Positions 46,120-54,311 of a stretch of DNA of 64,000 bases are shown piece by piece. The stretch's first letter is position 1, and every line of letters begins with the position of its first letter. Made by a program: the position numbers and the translations under genes. Origin of the DNA: JAHEJJ01 sp965212205. GTDB taxonomy: Bacteria; Bacteroidota; Bacteroidia; Flavobacteriales; Flavobacteriaceae. The stretch lies in assembly GCA_965212205.1 (NCBI GenBank), contig CBDBUX010000011.1, forward strand, positions 744,001 to 808,000, given 5' to 3'. The notes below the pieces were generated by a model. That model was not told where the DNA came from and searched no databases. It worked only from the letters and a program-made list of their open reading frames with translations.

Positions 46120-46797
46120 TTATTTCTTTGAAAGGTCTGGTCTTCGTTCTTGAGTTCTTCTCTGCGCCTGTTCTTCCCGCCATTTTTCGATTTCAGGAAA
46201 ATTACCGCTGGTCAAAATTTCGGGCACTTTCATGCCTTTATATTCTGCAGGGCGAGTATATACTGGCGGGGCCAGCAGGTTGTCCTGAAAGCTGTCTGTC
46301 AAGGCGGAAGTTTCATCATTAAGCACTCCGGGAAGTAGCCTGATTATAGCATCGGCCAAAACAGCTGCAGCTAATTCGCCACCCGACAGGACATAGTCTC
46401 CAATAGTTATTTCTCTGGTAATGAAGGCGTCTCTCACCCGCTGGTCTACACCCTTGTAATGCCCACAGAGAATAATGATGTTTTTAGATAATGAAAGCGT
46501 ATTGGCCATTTTTTGGTCGAGTTGCTCCCCGTCCGGGGTCATATAAATAACCTCATCATAATCCCGTTCAGACTTTAACTTACCAATACACTTGTCTATG
46601 GGTTCGATCATCAGGACCATACCGGCGCCTCCTCCAAATTGATAATCATCTACCTGCTTATAGGCATTGCTAGTATAATCCCTCAAATTGTGGAGGTGTA
46701 CCTCAACCAGGTTCTTTTCCTGGGCGCGTTTTAAAATTGAGGCCTCAAATGGGCTTTTTAATAATTCGGGTAGTACCGTGATGATGTCGATTCTCAT
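46120..46797 (-). CDS. trmD: tRNA (guanine-N1)-methyltransferase TrmD
   Basis: A 225-residue SPOUT enzyme that makes m1G37 next to the anticodon and prevents frameshifting. MRIDIITVLPELLKSPFEAS, YKQVDDYQFGGGAGMVLMIE, IILCGHYKGVDQRVRDAFIT, and LSGGELAAAVLADAIIRLLP are the knot and cofactor motifs; the catalytic Asp lies in SALTDSFQ and the basic Arg in the DD/RD regions. Length is full, and the location by rplS is typical. Confidence 0.97.
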   Translation of the reverse strand: MRIDIITVLPELLKSPFEASILKRAQEKNLVEVHLHNLRDYTSNAYKQVDDYQFGGGAGMVLMIEPIDKCIGKLKSERDYDEVIYMTPDGEQLDQKMANTLSLSKNIIILCGHYKGVDQRVRDAFITREITIGDYVLSGGELAAAVLADAIIRLLPGVLNDETSALTDSFQDNLLAPPVYTRPAEYKGMKVPEILTSGNFPEIEKWREEQAQRRTQERRPDLSKK

Positions 46798-46812
46798 CTG
46801 TACATAATTTGA

Positions 46813-47256
46813 TTAATCGGAATGCCAAAAATAATGAAAACAATGGCTATCCTTTTGCCAACCCAGTTTTTCGTATAATTTCTGCGCCGGATTATCAGCA
46901 GCCGTTTCCAGGGCAAGGCCCTTATAACCCACAGACCTGCAAAATTCCTGGGCCTTTTCCAGCAACATTCGACCTATACCTTTCTGACGATAGTTGGGGC
47001 TAACAAATAAATCGTTGAGCACAAACAAAGCTTGCATGCTTACAGAAGAAAATGTTTTGTACAGCAAAGTAAATCCTACTTTTTGCTGGTCAACCTCGGC
47101 GAGGAATACCACACACTCCTGATTTTGAAAACGAGCTTTTAAATACCTCTCTGCAGCTTCCAGGTCGGCTTGTTGATTGTAGAATACTCTGTATTGATCG
47201 AATAAAAGGACCAGTTCTGGGAGATCATGTCCTGATGCTTTAGTGATCTTTACCAT
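46813..47256 (-). CDS. GNAT family N-acetyltransferase
   Basis: A 147-residue acetyltransferase. VKITKASGHDLPELVLLFDQ opens the fold, YRQKGIGRMLLEKAQEFC is the acetyl-CoA pyrophosphate loop (Q/RxxGxG/A pattern), and LALETAADNPAQKLYEKLGW is the usual closing motif. Substrate unknown. A terminator separates it from the coiled-coil gene upstream, and trmD follows 16 bases later. Confidence 0.9.
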   Translation of the reverse strand: MVKITKASGHDLPELVLLFDQYRVFYNQQADLEAAERYLKARFQNQECVVFLAEVDQQKVGFTLLYKTFSSVSMQALFVLNDLFVSPNYRQKGIGRMLLEKAQEFCRSVGYKGLALETAADNPAQKLYEKLGWQKDSHCFHYFWHSD

Positions 47257-47261
47257 AAGAA

Positions 47262-47282
47262 AAAAGCTCCGTCAGGAGCTTT
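47262..47282 (-). terminator. Terminator after the coiled-coil membrane protein gene
   Basis: On the minus strand AAAGCTCC-TGAC-GGAGCTTT followed by a T-run, directly downstream of the gene that ends at 47286 and just before the GNAT gene starts. Confidence 0.85.
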
Positions 47283-47285
47283 AGA

Positions 47286-47909
47286 TTAGTTAGATTTTTT
47301 GAACTTGTTTATTTCATCTTGTAGCTGCCTGCTGATCTTCTGTTCCCTTTCAAGGGCTCTCCGTCTGTGGTTTTCATACTCCACCTCAAGATCAGAAAGT
47401 TTGGATTTTGCTTCCTGGGTAAGGAAATTGCTGTTTCTGAATTTGTAGATGAACAAAAGCAATAACATTAACAATCCAGCAATAACTGTCCAGAGGATAA
47501 AATTATAGGTACTTTTAGATACCATTGCGCCTAACAAGGATATACTGTCTTTTTCCTCCGTAACTGAATTCAGATTGTTCTTGGTGCTTTCCAGTTGATT
47601 ATTAAGATCGGCGATGGAAGCCTCGTGCGTAGCAATGGTGCTATTTAGTTCGGCGGCTTTTTTGTTGGCTTCATTGATAGTATCCAGGACATTCTTCCTG
47701 ATTTTATTAAGGTTGATTTGCCGTACTACCTCATATCTTTTTCCATCAGCGTTGTAGTTCCCAGAACGTTTGAATAAATACTCAAACTGACTATCGATAG
47801 ATCCGCCATCCAATGAAAGCTGTGTTTCTTCTTGCTGCTGGCCTTGAACCCTCTGGACCGGGAGAATGCTTAGTGCCAGGATCATTGCTATTATGGTTAA
47901 TCCTTTCAT
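47286..47909 (-). CDS. Exported coiled-coil membrane protein, conserved in flavobacteria (often misnamed tRNA methyltransferase)
   Basis: A 207-residue protein: signal peptide (MKGLTIIAMILALSILPVQR), a conserved LSLDGGSIDSQFEYLFKRSG block, a long coiled coil (KAAELNSTIATHEASIADLN onward), one membrane helix (FILWTVIAGLLMLLLLFIYK), and a basic cytoplasmic tail with LEVEYENHRRRALEREQKIS. It matches, by memory, a flavobacterial family whose members are often labelled tRNA (guanine-N1)-methyltransferase, probably by proximity to trmD. Nothing here looks enzymatic. Its layout suggests an envelope scaffold or sensor. Confidence 0.8.
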   Translation of the reverse strand: MKGLTIIAMILALSILPVQRVQGQQQEETQLSLDGGSIDSQFEYLFKRSGNYNADGKRYEVVRQINLNKIRKNVLDTINEANKKAAELNSTIATHEASIADLNNQLESTKNNLNSVTEEKDSISLLGAMVSKSTYNFILWTVIAGLLMLLLLFIYKFRNSNFLTQEAKSKLSDLEVEYENHRRRALEREQKISRQLQDEINKFKKSN

Positions 47910-47948
47910 TTAATTTGTCTTTGTATTAGTTAGTGTTTTAAAGGGGAA

Positions 47949-47956
47949 CAAAAGTA
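47949..47956 (-). promoter_or_regulatory. -7 box for the coiled-coil protein gene
   Basis: TACTTTTG on the minus strand matches TAnnTTTG and lies about 40 bases before the start at 47909. No clear -33 TTG. Confidence 0.55.
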
Positions 47957-48050
47957 CTTCATTAATATCAATAAAGAAAAAAAATTGACTTTTGTACGTG
48001 CCCGATATGATAGATACGAACAAATGGGTCTTACTGGTTGTCAGCATTTT

Positions 48051-49502
48051 TCAATAGTATGTGTATCGTCTTACTTTGGCTACATATTTTGCTAAACGAA
48101 TAACCTGATGAGCATACCCATACTCATTGTCATACCAAACGTATAACACAATATTTTTCCCATTTGGCGAGACAATTGTCGCAGTGCTATCGTAAATGGC
48201 AGGAGCGGAGGTACCGATGATATCGGTCGAAACCAACTCGTTGCTCAACGAATATTTGATCTGTTCTACAAGATCCCCTTCAAGGGCATATTTTTTTATA
48301 ATAGTATTGAGGCTTTCCTTCGATGTTTTGTTATTGATTTCAAGATTAAGAATCGCCAGTGAACCATTAGGTACTGGTACTCTGATGGCATTAGAGGTAA
48401 GTTTGCCTTCCAACGCGGGTATCGCCTTGGCAACCGCTTTTTGAGCGCCTGTCTCTGTAATTACCATATTTAAAGCTGCCGCACGGCCTCTTCTGTATTT
48501 ACCATGCATATTATCCACCAGATTTTGATCGTTAGTATAAGCATGAATAGTTTCCAGATGACCCTTTTTTATTCCAAGAGAGTCTTCCACAACCTTGAGT
48601 ATTGGTGTTATGGCATTAGTGGTACAGGAGGCTGCTGAAAACACCGATTCCCTATCTGGATCAAATTCTCGCTGGTTGACGCCGTGAACAATATTAGGTA
48701 TATCTTTTGCAGGTGCTGTAAGAATCACCTTGGAAGCCCCCTTGGAGTTCAGATGTTTTTTCAATGCTGCCCGATCCCTAAATGCACCGGTGTTGTCTAT
48801 TATCAAAGCATCTTTGATCCCATAGGCAGAATAATTGAGGTTTTCAGGGTCGTTGGACGTGATCATATGTACAGTGGTACCATTGATGATCAAAGCCATT
48901 TTCTCGGGATCGCACTCAACTGTTCCTTTAAACTGCCCATGTACAGAATCGGTGGTAAGCAAGGTAGCCCTCTTTTCCAGAACTTCTGCGTCTATTTTGC
49001 CACGTGTTACCACAGCCCTTAGTCTTAACTGGTCTCCTTTGCCGGTTTTGGCCATTAATTCCCGGGCCAATAACCTGCCAATCCTGCCAAACCCATATAA
49101 GACAACATCCCTGGGTTGAATATTCCGGGAATTTTTCGCATCCTTAAGTTTGTCGATAATGAATGTCTTCACGTCGCGATAGCGCAAATGATCATCATTA
49201 TGATATTCATAGGTTAGCTTTCCGATATCCAGTTTTGATGGAGGTAACATAATATCATTGATCGCCCGCAGCAATTCTATGGAATCAAAAATCGAAATCG
49301 GTTTTTGTACAAATTGCCCCGCGTATTCATGAAGATTGATGATATCACTCACGCTTTTGTCGATCACCTGATTTTTAAACAGCACTACTTCAATCCCACG
49401 GTCGTACCAAAGATCACTGATAATCTTAACGAATTCGGTGGTTGCTTTTCGCCTGTCGGCCTGGAAAGCCAGTTCCTTTTCGTAAGTTTTTACTCTGCGC
49501 AT
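48051..49502 (-). CDS. gap: Glyceraldehyde-3-phosphate dehydrogenase, long N-terminally extended form
   Basis: A 483-residue enzyme of glycolysis or gluconeogenesis. The GAPDH core starts at residue about 133 (VVLYGFGRIGRLLARELMA, the dinucleotide motif), the catalytic Cys293 is in SAASCTTNAITPIL, and TGAQKAVAKAIPALEGKLTS and WYDNEYGYAHQVI complete the fold. The first 130 residues are extra compared with normal GAPDH (about 335 residues) and are helical and charged (KTYEKELAFQADRRKATTEF). After the second strand of the Rossmann fold the usual NAD-selecting Asp is replaced (AVVTRGK), hinting at NADP use. This long class occurs in many Bacteroidota. Has its own promoter. Confidence 0.93.
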   Translation of the reverse strand: MRRVKTYEKELAFQADRRKATTEFVKIISDLWYDRGIEVVLFKNQVIDKSVSDIINLHEYAGQFVQKPISIFDSIELLRAINDIMLPPSKLDIGKLTYEYHNDDHLRYRDVKTFIIDKLKDAKNSRNIQPRDVVLYGFGRIGRLLARELMAKTGKGDQLRLRAVVTRGKIDAEVLEKRATLLTTDSVHGQFKGTVECDPEKMALIINGTTVHMITSNDPENLNYSAYGIKDALIIDNTGAFRDRAALKKHLNSKGASKVILTAPAKDIPNIVHGVNQREFDPDRESVFSAASCTTNAITPILKVVEDSLGIKKGHLETIHAYTNDQNLVDNMHGKYRRGRAAALNMVITETGAQKAVAKAIPALEGKLTSNAIRVPVPNGSLAILNLEINNKTSKESLNTIIKKYALEGDLVEQIKYSLSNELVSTDIIGTSAPAIYDSTATIVSPNGKNIVLYVWYDNEYGYAHQVIRLAKYVAKVRRYTYY

Positions 49503-49524
49503 GGAGGTATTTTAAATTTCGATG

Positions 49525-49532
49525 CAAAATTA
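49525..49532 (-). promoter_or_regulatory. -7 box for the long GAPDH gene
   Basis: On the minus strand TAATTTTG matches TAnnTTTG and lies 23 bases before the start codon at 49502. Confidence 0.55.
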
Positions 49533-49569
49533 TGCTTTTAATCCATTTTTTGCATAGGGTTTATATAAA

Positions 49570-49597
49570 AAAAACGCCCTGATAAGAAGGCGTTTTT
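49570..49597 (-). terminator. Terminator after the Deg-type protease gene
   Basis: On the minus strand AAAAACGCC faces GGCGTTTTT with a ten-base loop and a T-run of eight follows. It separates the protease gene from the GAPDH promoter. Confidence 0.88.
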
Positions 49598-49617
49598 ATA
49601 ATTCTATTTTGCATTGC

Positions 49618-51009
49618 TTATTGGAAGATAATCCGCTCGCGTTCACCCTTTTCATTAACCAGCATAATACTCGTTTTCCCATATCTCGAAATCATAGAAA
49701 ACTTAGTCCTGGCATCATTGATATCCTTAACTTCTTCACCGTCAACAGCGATGATGACTTTGCCGTCTAATCCATATCCACGATATGTTTCAGGAACTCC
49801 GGTGATCTTTACACCATTCTTGGTTTTGTACTGTTTCTTATCTTTCTCATTCAGGTTTTTCACTACCAGTCCCATCACCGGCACTTCAAGTGTTTGTATT
49901 TCCTTGAGCACCACAGGGAATTCCAACAGGTCTTTAGAACGTGAAATGGTTACCAGTACTTCATCGCCAGGACGCTTGGCGGAAATATATCCCGTGAGAT
50001 CGGCAAAACGCCTCACCTTTATATCGTCTATGCCCACAATCACATCTCCAGATTTCAAACCTGCTTCAAAGGCCCCGGAATCTTCTTCAACTCCATCTAT
50101 GTATACGCCATCGATTTCATCAACTCCCTTTTCTGCAGCATAAGTTGTATTCGTGCGGATAGTGGTAATGCCCAAAATCCCACTTTGTACGTTGCCATAT
50201 TCCATAATATCTTCAACCACTTTCTTCGCGATATTGCTGGGTACGGCAAATGCATATCCTATATAGGAACCGGTTTGTGAGGTAATAGCGGTATTGATAC
50301 CGATAAGGTCCCCATTGGTATTAACCAAAGCACCTCCGCTGTTTCCAGGATTAACGGCCGCATCGGTTTGAATGAAGGACTGCCTGCGACCAAGATCCCT
50401 GGCCTTGGCGCTAACAATCCCGGCTGTAACTGTGGAAGTTAGGTTAAATGGGTTGCCAACAGCCAGCACCCACTCTCCGATTTTAGTATTATCGGAATCA
50501 CCGAAAGCCAGATATGGTAGACTGTTATCAGTATCGATCTTGATCAGAGCGATATCTGTTGCAGGATCGGTCCCGATGATTTCAGCATCATATGTTTTAT
50601 TATCGTTAAGTGTAACCTTCAGTTCCGTAGCTTTGGCTATAACATGATTGTTAGTCACGATATATCCATCCGGAGTGATAATGACACCAGAACCAGTACC
50701 GACCTGAGGTCTTGGTTTTTGCTCAGATCCATAGAAGTAATCCCATATACTAGACGGCCCCGAACTCATAGTCACATTCTTAACATGCACCACCGCATGT
50801 ATCGTCTTTTCAGCGGCAATTGTAAAATCAACTTCATTGATTCCCGCTCCTTTGCTGGAGGCCGGTCTGTCACTGGTTGTAAAAACAGGCATGTCCGAAC
50901 TATTCGAAACCAAGGTGTAAGAAGGTTGTTTTTCAAATTTTTTAAATACCAACATGGTCAGTGACGCTGCCACGACCGCAATAAGAAAAATACCTGCTAC
51001 TCTTTTCAT
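49618..51009 (-). CDS. degQ: Do/DegQ-type serine protease with PDZ domains
   Basis: A 463-residue periplasmic protease-chaperone. Start MKRVAGIFLIAVVAASLTML (a single uncleaved or signal segment); an upstream ATG nine codons earlier is less likely. The trypsin-like triad is visible: VTNNHVI (His), ATDIALIKID (Asp) and AAVNPGNSGGALVNTNG (Ser). PDZ domains follow: GVYIDGVEEDSGAFEAGLKS and the second near VKITGVPETYRGYGLDGKVI. Degrades or refolds misfolded envelope proteins. Transcribed alone. Confidence 0.93.
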   Translation of the reverse strand: MKRVAGIFLIAVVAASLTMLVFKKFEKQPSYTLVSNSSDMPVFTTSDRPASSKGAGINEVDFTIAAEKTIHAVVHVKNVTMSSGPSSIWDYFYGSEQKPRPQVGTGSGVIITPDGYIVTNNHVIAKATELKVTLNDNKTYDAEIIGTDPATDIALIKIDTDNSLPYLAFGDSDNTKIGEWVLAVGNPFNLTSTVTAGIVSAKARDLGRRQSFIQTDAAVNPGNSGGALVNTNGDLIGINTAITSQTGSYIGYAFAVPSNIAKKVVEDIMEYGNVQSGILGITTIRTNTTYAAEKGVDEIDGVYIDGVEEDSGAFEAGLKSGDVIVGIDDIKVRRFADLTGYISAKRPGDEVLVTISRSKDLLEFPVVLKEIQTLEVPVMGLVVKNLNEKDKKQYKTKNGVKITGVPETYRGYGLDGKVIIAVDGEEVKDINDARTKFSMISRYGKTSIMLVNEKGERERIIFQ

Positions 51010-51114
51010 AATTCCCTTTTTGAATTGATTTAACACGTTAAAATTAACAGTTTTTTCCTGCTCACTTTCTGGTTTAACGACTTTTTAACTGATAAATTAT
51101 GCTTAAATAAGTCC

Positions 51115-51122
51115 TATCTTTG
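51115..51122 (+). promoter_or_regulatory. -7 box of the dapF operon
   Basis: TATCTTTG fits TAnnTTTG, 16 bases before the dapF ATG at 51139. The -33 element is not clear. Confidence 0.6.
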
Positions 51123-51138
51123 TCGCTTATTACAGACC

Positions 51139-51915
51139 ATGCAATTAAGCTTCTATAAATACCATGGAACTGGTAACGATTTTATCCTGGTTGATAATCG
51201 TAACGGGCAATTCCCAAAAGACAAAGTAGAGCTGATTTCTAGGCTATGTGAACGGCATACCGGAATAGGTGCAGATGGTCTTATACTCCTGGAAGAGGAT
51301 CCCGAATCGGACTTTAAAATGGTCTACTATAATGCAGATGGGCAAGAAGGCAGTATGTGTGGTAATGGTGGGCGTTGTGTTGTTGCCTTTGCCAGGAAAT
51401 TGGGTTTAATCACCAATACTGCCATATTCTCGGCGGCCGACGGATTACACGAGGCCGACTTTGTTGATGACCAGGTTCGACTAAAAATGCAAGACGTAGA
51501 AACCATTCGTGAAAAACCGGATTATCTCTTTCTGGATACCGGTTCCCCTCATCATGTTCAAACAGTAAACGATTTGCAGGCTTTTGAAGTGGTGAAAGAA
51601 GGACGCCGATTGCGATATGGCCTATATGGAAAGAGCGGCAGCAATATCAACTTTGTAGAAGATACCGCAGAAAATGTTTTTTCGGTACGGACGTATGAGA
51701 GAGGTGTAGAAAATGAAACTCTTTCTTGTGGTACTGGGGTTACTGCTGTAGCACTTTCAATGCATCATCTTGGAAAGACCGATACCAGGGAAATAATAGT
51801 AAATACTCCGGGCGGACAATTGGTGGTTACTTTTGAAAATGAAAATGGCCGATATGTCGATATCTTTTTGAAAGGCCCGGTTAAGGAAGTATATAGGGGA
51901 TCGATAGAATGGTAA
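51139..51915 (+). CDS. dapF: Diaminopimelate epimerase
   Basis: A 258-residue cofactor-independent racemase converting L,L- to meso-diaminopimelate for lysine and peptidoglycan. The two catalytic cysteines are in GSMCGNGGRCVVAFARKLGL and ETLSCGTGVTAVAL. Also YHGTGNDFILVDN at the start, TGIGADGLILLEEDPESDF, and GSGSNINFVE-type SGSNINFVEDTAENVFSVRT. Full length. First gene of dapF-GNAT-mltG, overlapping the next gene by seven bases. Confidence 0.97.
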   Translation: MQLSFYKYHGTGNDFILVDNRNGQFPKDKVELISRLCERHTGIGADGLILLEEDPESDFKMVYYNADGQEGSMCGNGGRCVVAFARKLGLITNTAIFSAADGLHEADFVDDQVRLKMQDVETIREKPDYLFLDTGSPHHVQTVNDLQAFEVVKEGRRLRYGLYGKSGSNINFVEDTAENVFSVRTYERGVENETLSCGTGVTAVALSMHHLGKTDTREIIVNTPGGQLVVTFENENGRYVDIFLKGPVKEVYRGSIEW

Positions 51916-52433
51916 GACTAAAAGGAAAAAGTGTTTACCTAAGAGCACTCGAACCGGAAGACCTCCAATTCTTGTATGAACTGGAGAACAATCCTGATGT
52001 TTGGGAGATTAGTGGCACGGTTACCCCATATTCCCGGCATGTCTTGAAAAAATACCTCGATAATGCACATCGCGATATTTATGAAGTGAAACAACTTCGA
52101 CTATGTATTTGTTCAGCTAATGCTAATGTCATTGGCCTCATCGATCTTTTTGATTATAATCCTGTGCATAGCAGGGCCGGGGTGGGTATCATAATCCTAG
52201 CAGAGGATCAAAGAAACCAGGGCGCCGGCACGGAGGCATTGGAATTACTTCTCAACTATGCATTTACCGTTCTCCATCTGAGGCAACTATATGCTAATGT
52301 TGGCGAGGATAACACTGCCAGTATCCATCTGTTTAACAAGCTAGGTTTTGTAGAAGCAGGTCGGAAAATAGATTGGATCAGGTCTGGTGACCAATACAAA
52401 AATGAGATTCTATTTCAAAAGATCAACATCTGA
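51909..52433 (+). CDS. GNAT family N-acetyltransferase (RimJ/RimL-like)
   Basis: A 174-residue acetyltransferase: VRLKGKSVYLRALEPEDLQF, LIDLFDYNPVHSRAGVGIII, AEDQRNQGAGTEALELLLNY (CoA loop) and DNTASIHLFNKLGFVEAGRK are the RimJ/RimL pattern. Substrate unknown; the operon with dapF and mltG suggests a wall-related role, but this is inference. It overlaps both neighbours (7 bases with dapF, 1 with mltG). Confidence 0.9.
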   Translation: MVRLKGKSVYLRALEPEDLQFLYELENNPDVWEISGTVTPYSRHVLKKYLDNAHRDIYEVKQLRLCICSANANVIGLIDLFDYNPVHSRAGVGIIILAEDQRNQGAGTEALELLLNYAFTVLHLRQLYANVGEDNTASIHLFNKLGFVEAGRKIDWIRSGDQYKNEILFQKINI

Positions 52434-53476
52434 TGTATCTGAAAAAAATACTTCTTGCCGTTGTATTGTTGGGCCTTCTGGTGGCCGGAGGAGTTTCCTA
52501 TTTTATTTACAATGCCCTGTTCTCACCCAATACAAGTTTTAATGAGGAAGAAGTTATACTCTATATCTCTACCGGCAGCAGTTTTGTAGAAGTAAGGGAT
52601 CAAATTACTCCGTATTTGAAAAATCCGGGCTCCTTCGAGGCAGTGGCCAAACGCAAAAAGTATGTCGACTATGTGAAGGCCGGCCGTTATCGTATCACTC
52701 CGGGTATGAATAATAATGAGATCATCAATTCACTTAGAAGTAAAAATATTCCTGTTAGGGTCTCTTTTAACAATCAGGAATCTCTGGCCAACCTGGCTGG
52801 AAGGATTAGTACTCAAATTGAGGCCGATAGCCTGTCACTTTTGGCCGCTTTTAGCGATAAAACCTTTTTGAACGAACATGGGTTTAATTCCCATACCCAG
52901 CTTGTGCCCTATATTCCCAACACTTATGAGTTTTTTTGGAATACCTCTGCAGAAGAATTCCGGGATAAAATGTATAGAGAATATCAGAAGTTTTGGAATG
53001 ACGAGCGAACTAAAAAAGCTAAAACCGTTGGCCTGAACTCAGCGGAGGTGATCTCTCTTGCTTCAATTGTGCAAAAGGAAACGGCAAAGGTTGATGAACG
53101 CAAAAGGGTAGCTGGTGTTTACCTTAACCGTTTGCGACGGGGCATGCTGCTCCAGGCCGACCCGACCGTAATATATGCTATCAAAAGAGAAAGCGGGAAT
53201 TTTGATACGGTCATCAAAAGGGTGCTTTACCGTGATCTGGAGCTCGATTCACCTTATAACACCTATAAATATAATGGTGTCCCGCCAGGGCCCATCGCCA
53301 TGCCCGATATTTCGTCTATTGAAGCCGTTTTAAACCCGGAAAACCATAATTATTACTACTTCGTAGCCGATGTCGAAAATTTCGGATATCACATTTTTGC
53401 TGAAAATTTGGTACAACATAACCGAAATAAAGCGCAATATATCCGATGGATAAATCAACAAAATGTTAACAGATAG
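52433..53476 (+). CDS. mltG: Endolytic murein transglycosylase MltG (YceG-like)
   Basis: A 347-residue membrane-anchored enzyme that cuts nascent glycan strands. N-terminal helix (ILLAVVLLGLLVAGGVSYFI), then the YceG domain: YVDYVKAGRYRITPGMNNNE, GLNSAEVISLASIVQKETAK (catalytic Glu in the QKET), VAGVYLNRLRRGMLLQADPT and SPYNTYKYNGVPPGPIAMPD. Complete. The ATG overlaps the GNAT stop (TGATG). Confidence 0.95.
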   Translation: MYLKKILLAVVLLGLLVAGGVSYFIYNALFSPNTSFNEEEVILYISTGSSFVEVRDQITPYLKNPGSFEAVAKRKKYVDYVKAGRYRITPGMNNNEIINSLRSKNIPVRVSFNNQESLANLAGRISTQIEADSLSLLAAFSDKTFLNEHGFNSHTQLVPYIPNTYEFFWNTSAEEFRDKMYREYQKFWNDERTKKAKTVGLNSAEVISLASIVQKETAKVDERKRVAGVYLNRLRRGMLLQADPTVIYAIKRESGNFDTVIKRVLYRDLELDSPYNTYKYNGVPPGPIAMPDISSIEAVLNPENHNYYYFVADVENFGYHIFAENLVQHNRNKAQYIRWINQQNVNR

Positions 53477-53560
53477 GTGTTTTATCCAAAATAGCGTACG
53501 TCTCGCCTAAAAGCTCATTGTTTTAAGAATTTATTGACGGTTTTTCGCACAGTTCCATTT

Positions 53561-53568
53561 TATCTTTG
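53561..53568 (+). promoter_or_regulatory. -7 box before the lysozyme-like protein gene
   Basis: TATCTTTG fits TAnnTTTG, about 54 bases before the start; a TTG at 53534-53536 is 24 bases away, a little long for -33. Confidence 0.5.
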
Positions 53569-53621
53569 AGCTATGGAATTTAAGCATGCCGTTAGGCTAT
53601 AAGTCTTAAGAAAACGACTAT

Positions 53622-54254
53622 ATGAAAAGGTTGATAAGTAGCATCTGCCCACTTATCATGATCCTGTTTTTAGCCAGTTTTGGTTTCAAGACCGAAAAGG
53701 TACACAAGGTGCCTACAGCGCTAAAAGTAGTAAAACCTACACCGGTTTTGTATCCCCAAAACAAAGCCAATGCTAAGCCCAAAGAGGTTCATCCTCCATT
53801 TCTTGGGAGCTCATTTATTGGTTTCAAGGAGGCGCTTGCCTTTCGTGAATCCCAGGGGAATTATTTTATTACCAATACTTTGGGATACATGGGCAAGTAC
53901 CAGTTTGGAATTGGTACACTTCAGTTGATGGGTGTTTACAATGCCACCCAGTTTATGAACGATCCTGGCTTACAGGAGAAGGTATTTCACACCAATATTG
54001 CTCGTAATAAGTGGATCCTCAGAAGGGAAATTGCCGCCTATGCCGGTAAGAAGATAAAGGGAATTACAATCACAGAATCGGGAATTCTTGCGGCTGCGCA
54101 TCTGGCCGGAGCAGGGAATGTGATAAAGTTTCTGAACTCTCGCGGAAAATTCAATGTACAAGACGCGTACGGGACTAAAATTTCAGATTATATTTCGCGA
54201 TTCTCTGGCTATGATGTATCGGTGGTATCGGCCAGGCGTAATCCCAGGGTCTAG
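53622..54254 (+). CDS. Exported lysozyme-like (transglycosylase-fold) protein
   Basis: A 210-residue protein with signal peptide MKRLISSICPLIMILFLASF. After a Pro/Lys linker the conserved domain carries FKEALAFRESQGNYFITNTL (Glu of FRES in the catalytic position of transglycosylases), GYMGKYQFGIGTLQLMG, and ITESGILAAAHLAGAGNVIK, which look like a goose-type/phage-type lysozyme fold. No catalytic proof. It is the usual downstream neighbour of mltG in flavobacteria (sometimes labelled LysM or peptidoglycan-binding protein, though no LysM motif is seen). Confidence 0.8.
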   Translation: MKRLISSICPLIMILFLASFGFKTEKVHKVPTALKVVKPTPVLYPQNKANAKPKEVHPPFLGSSFIGFKEALAFRESQGNYFITNTLGYMGKYQFGIGTLQLMGVYNATQFMNDPGLQEKVFHTNIARNKWILRREIAAYAGKKIKGITITESGILAAAHLAGAGNVIKFLNSRGKFNVQDAYGTKISDYISRFSGYDVSVVSARRNPRV

Positions 54255-54311
54255 AGAAAATCCTGGCAGAAACAAGCATCGCTGATCGAAGATTTTATTT
54301 CCAGGGATTAA

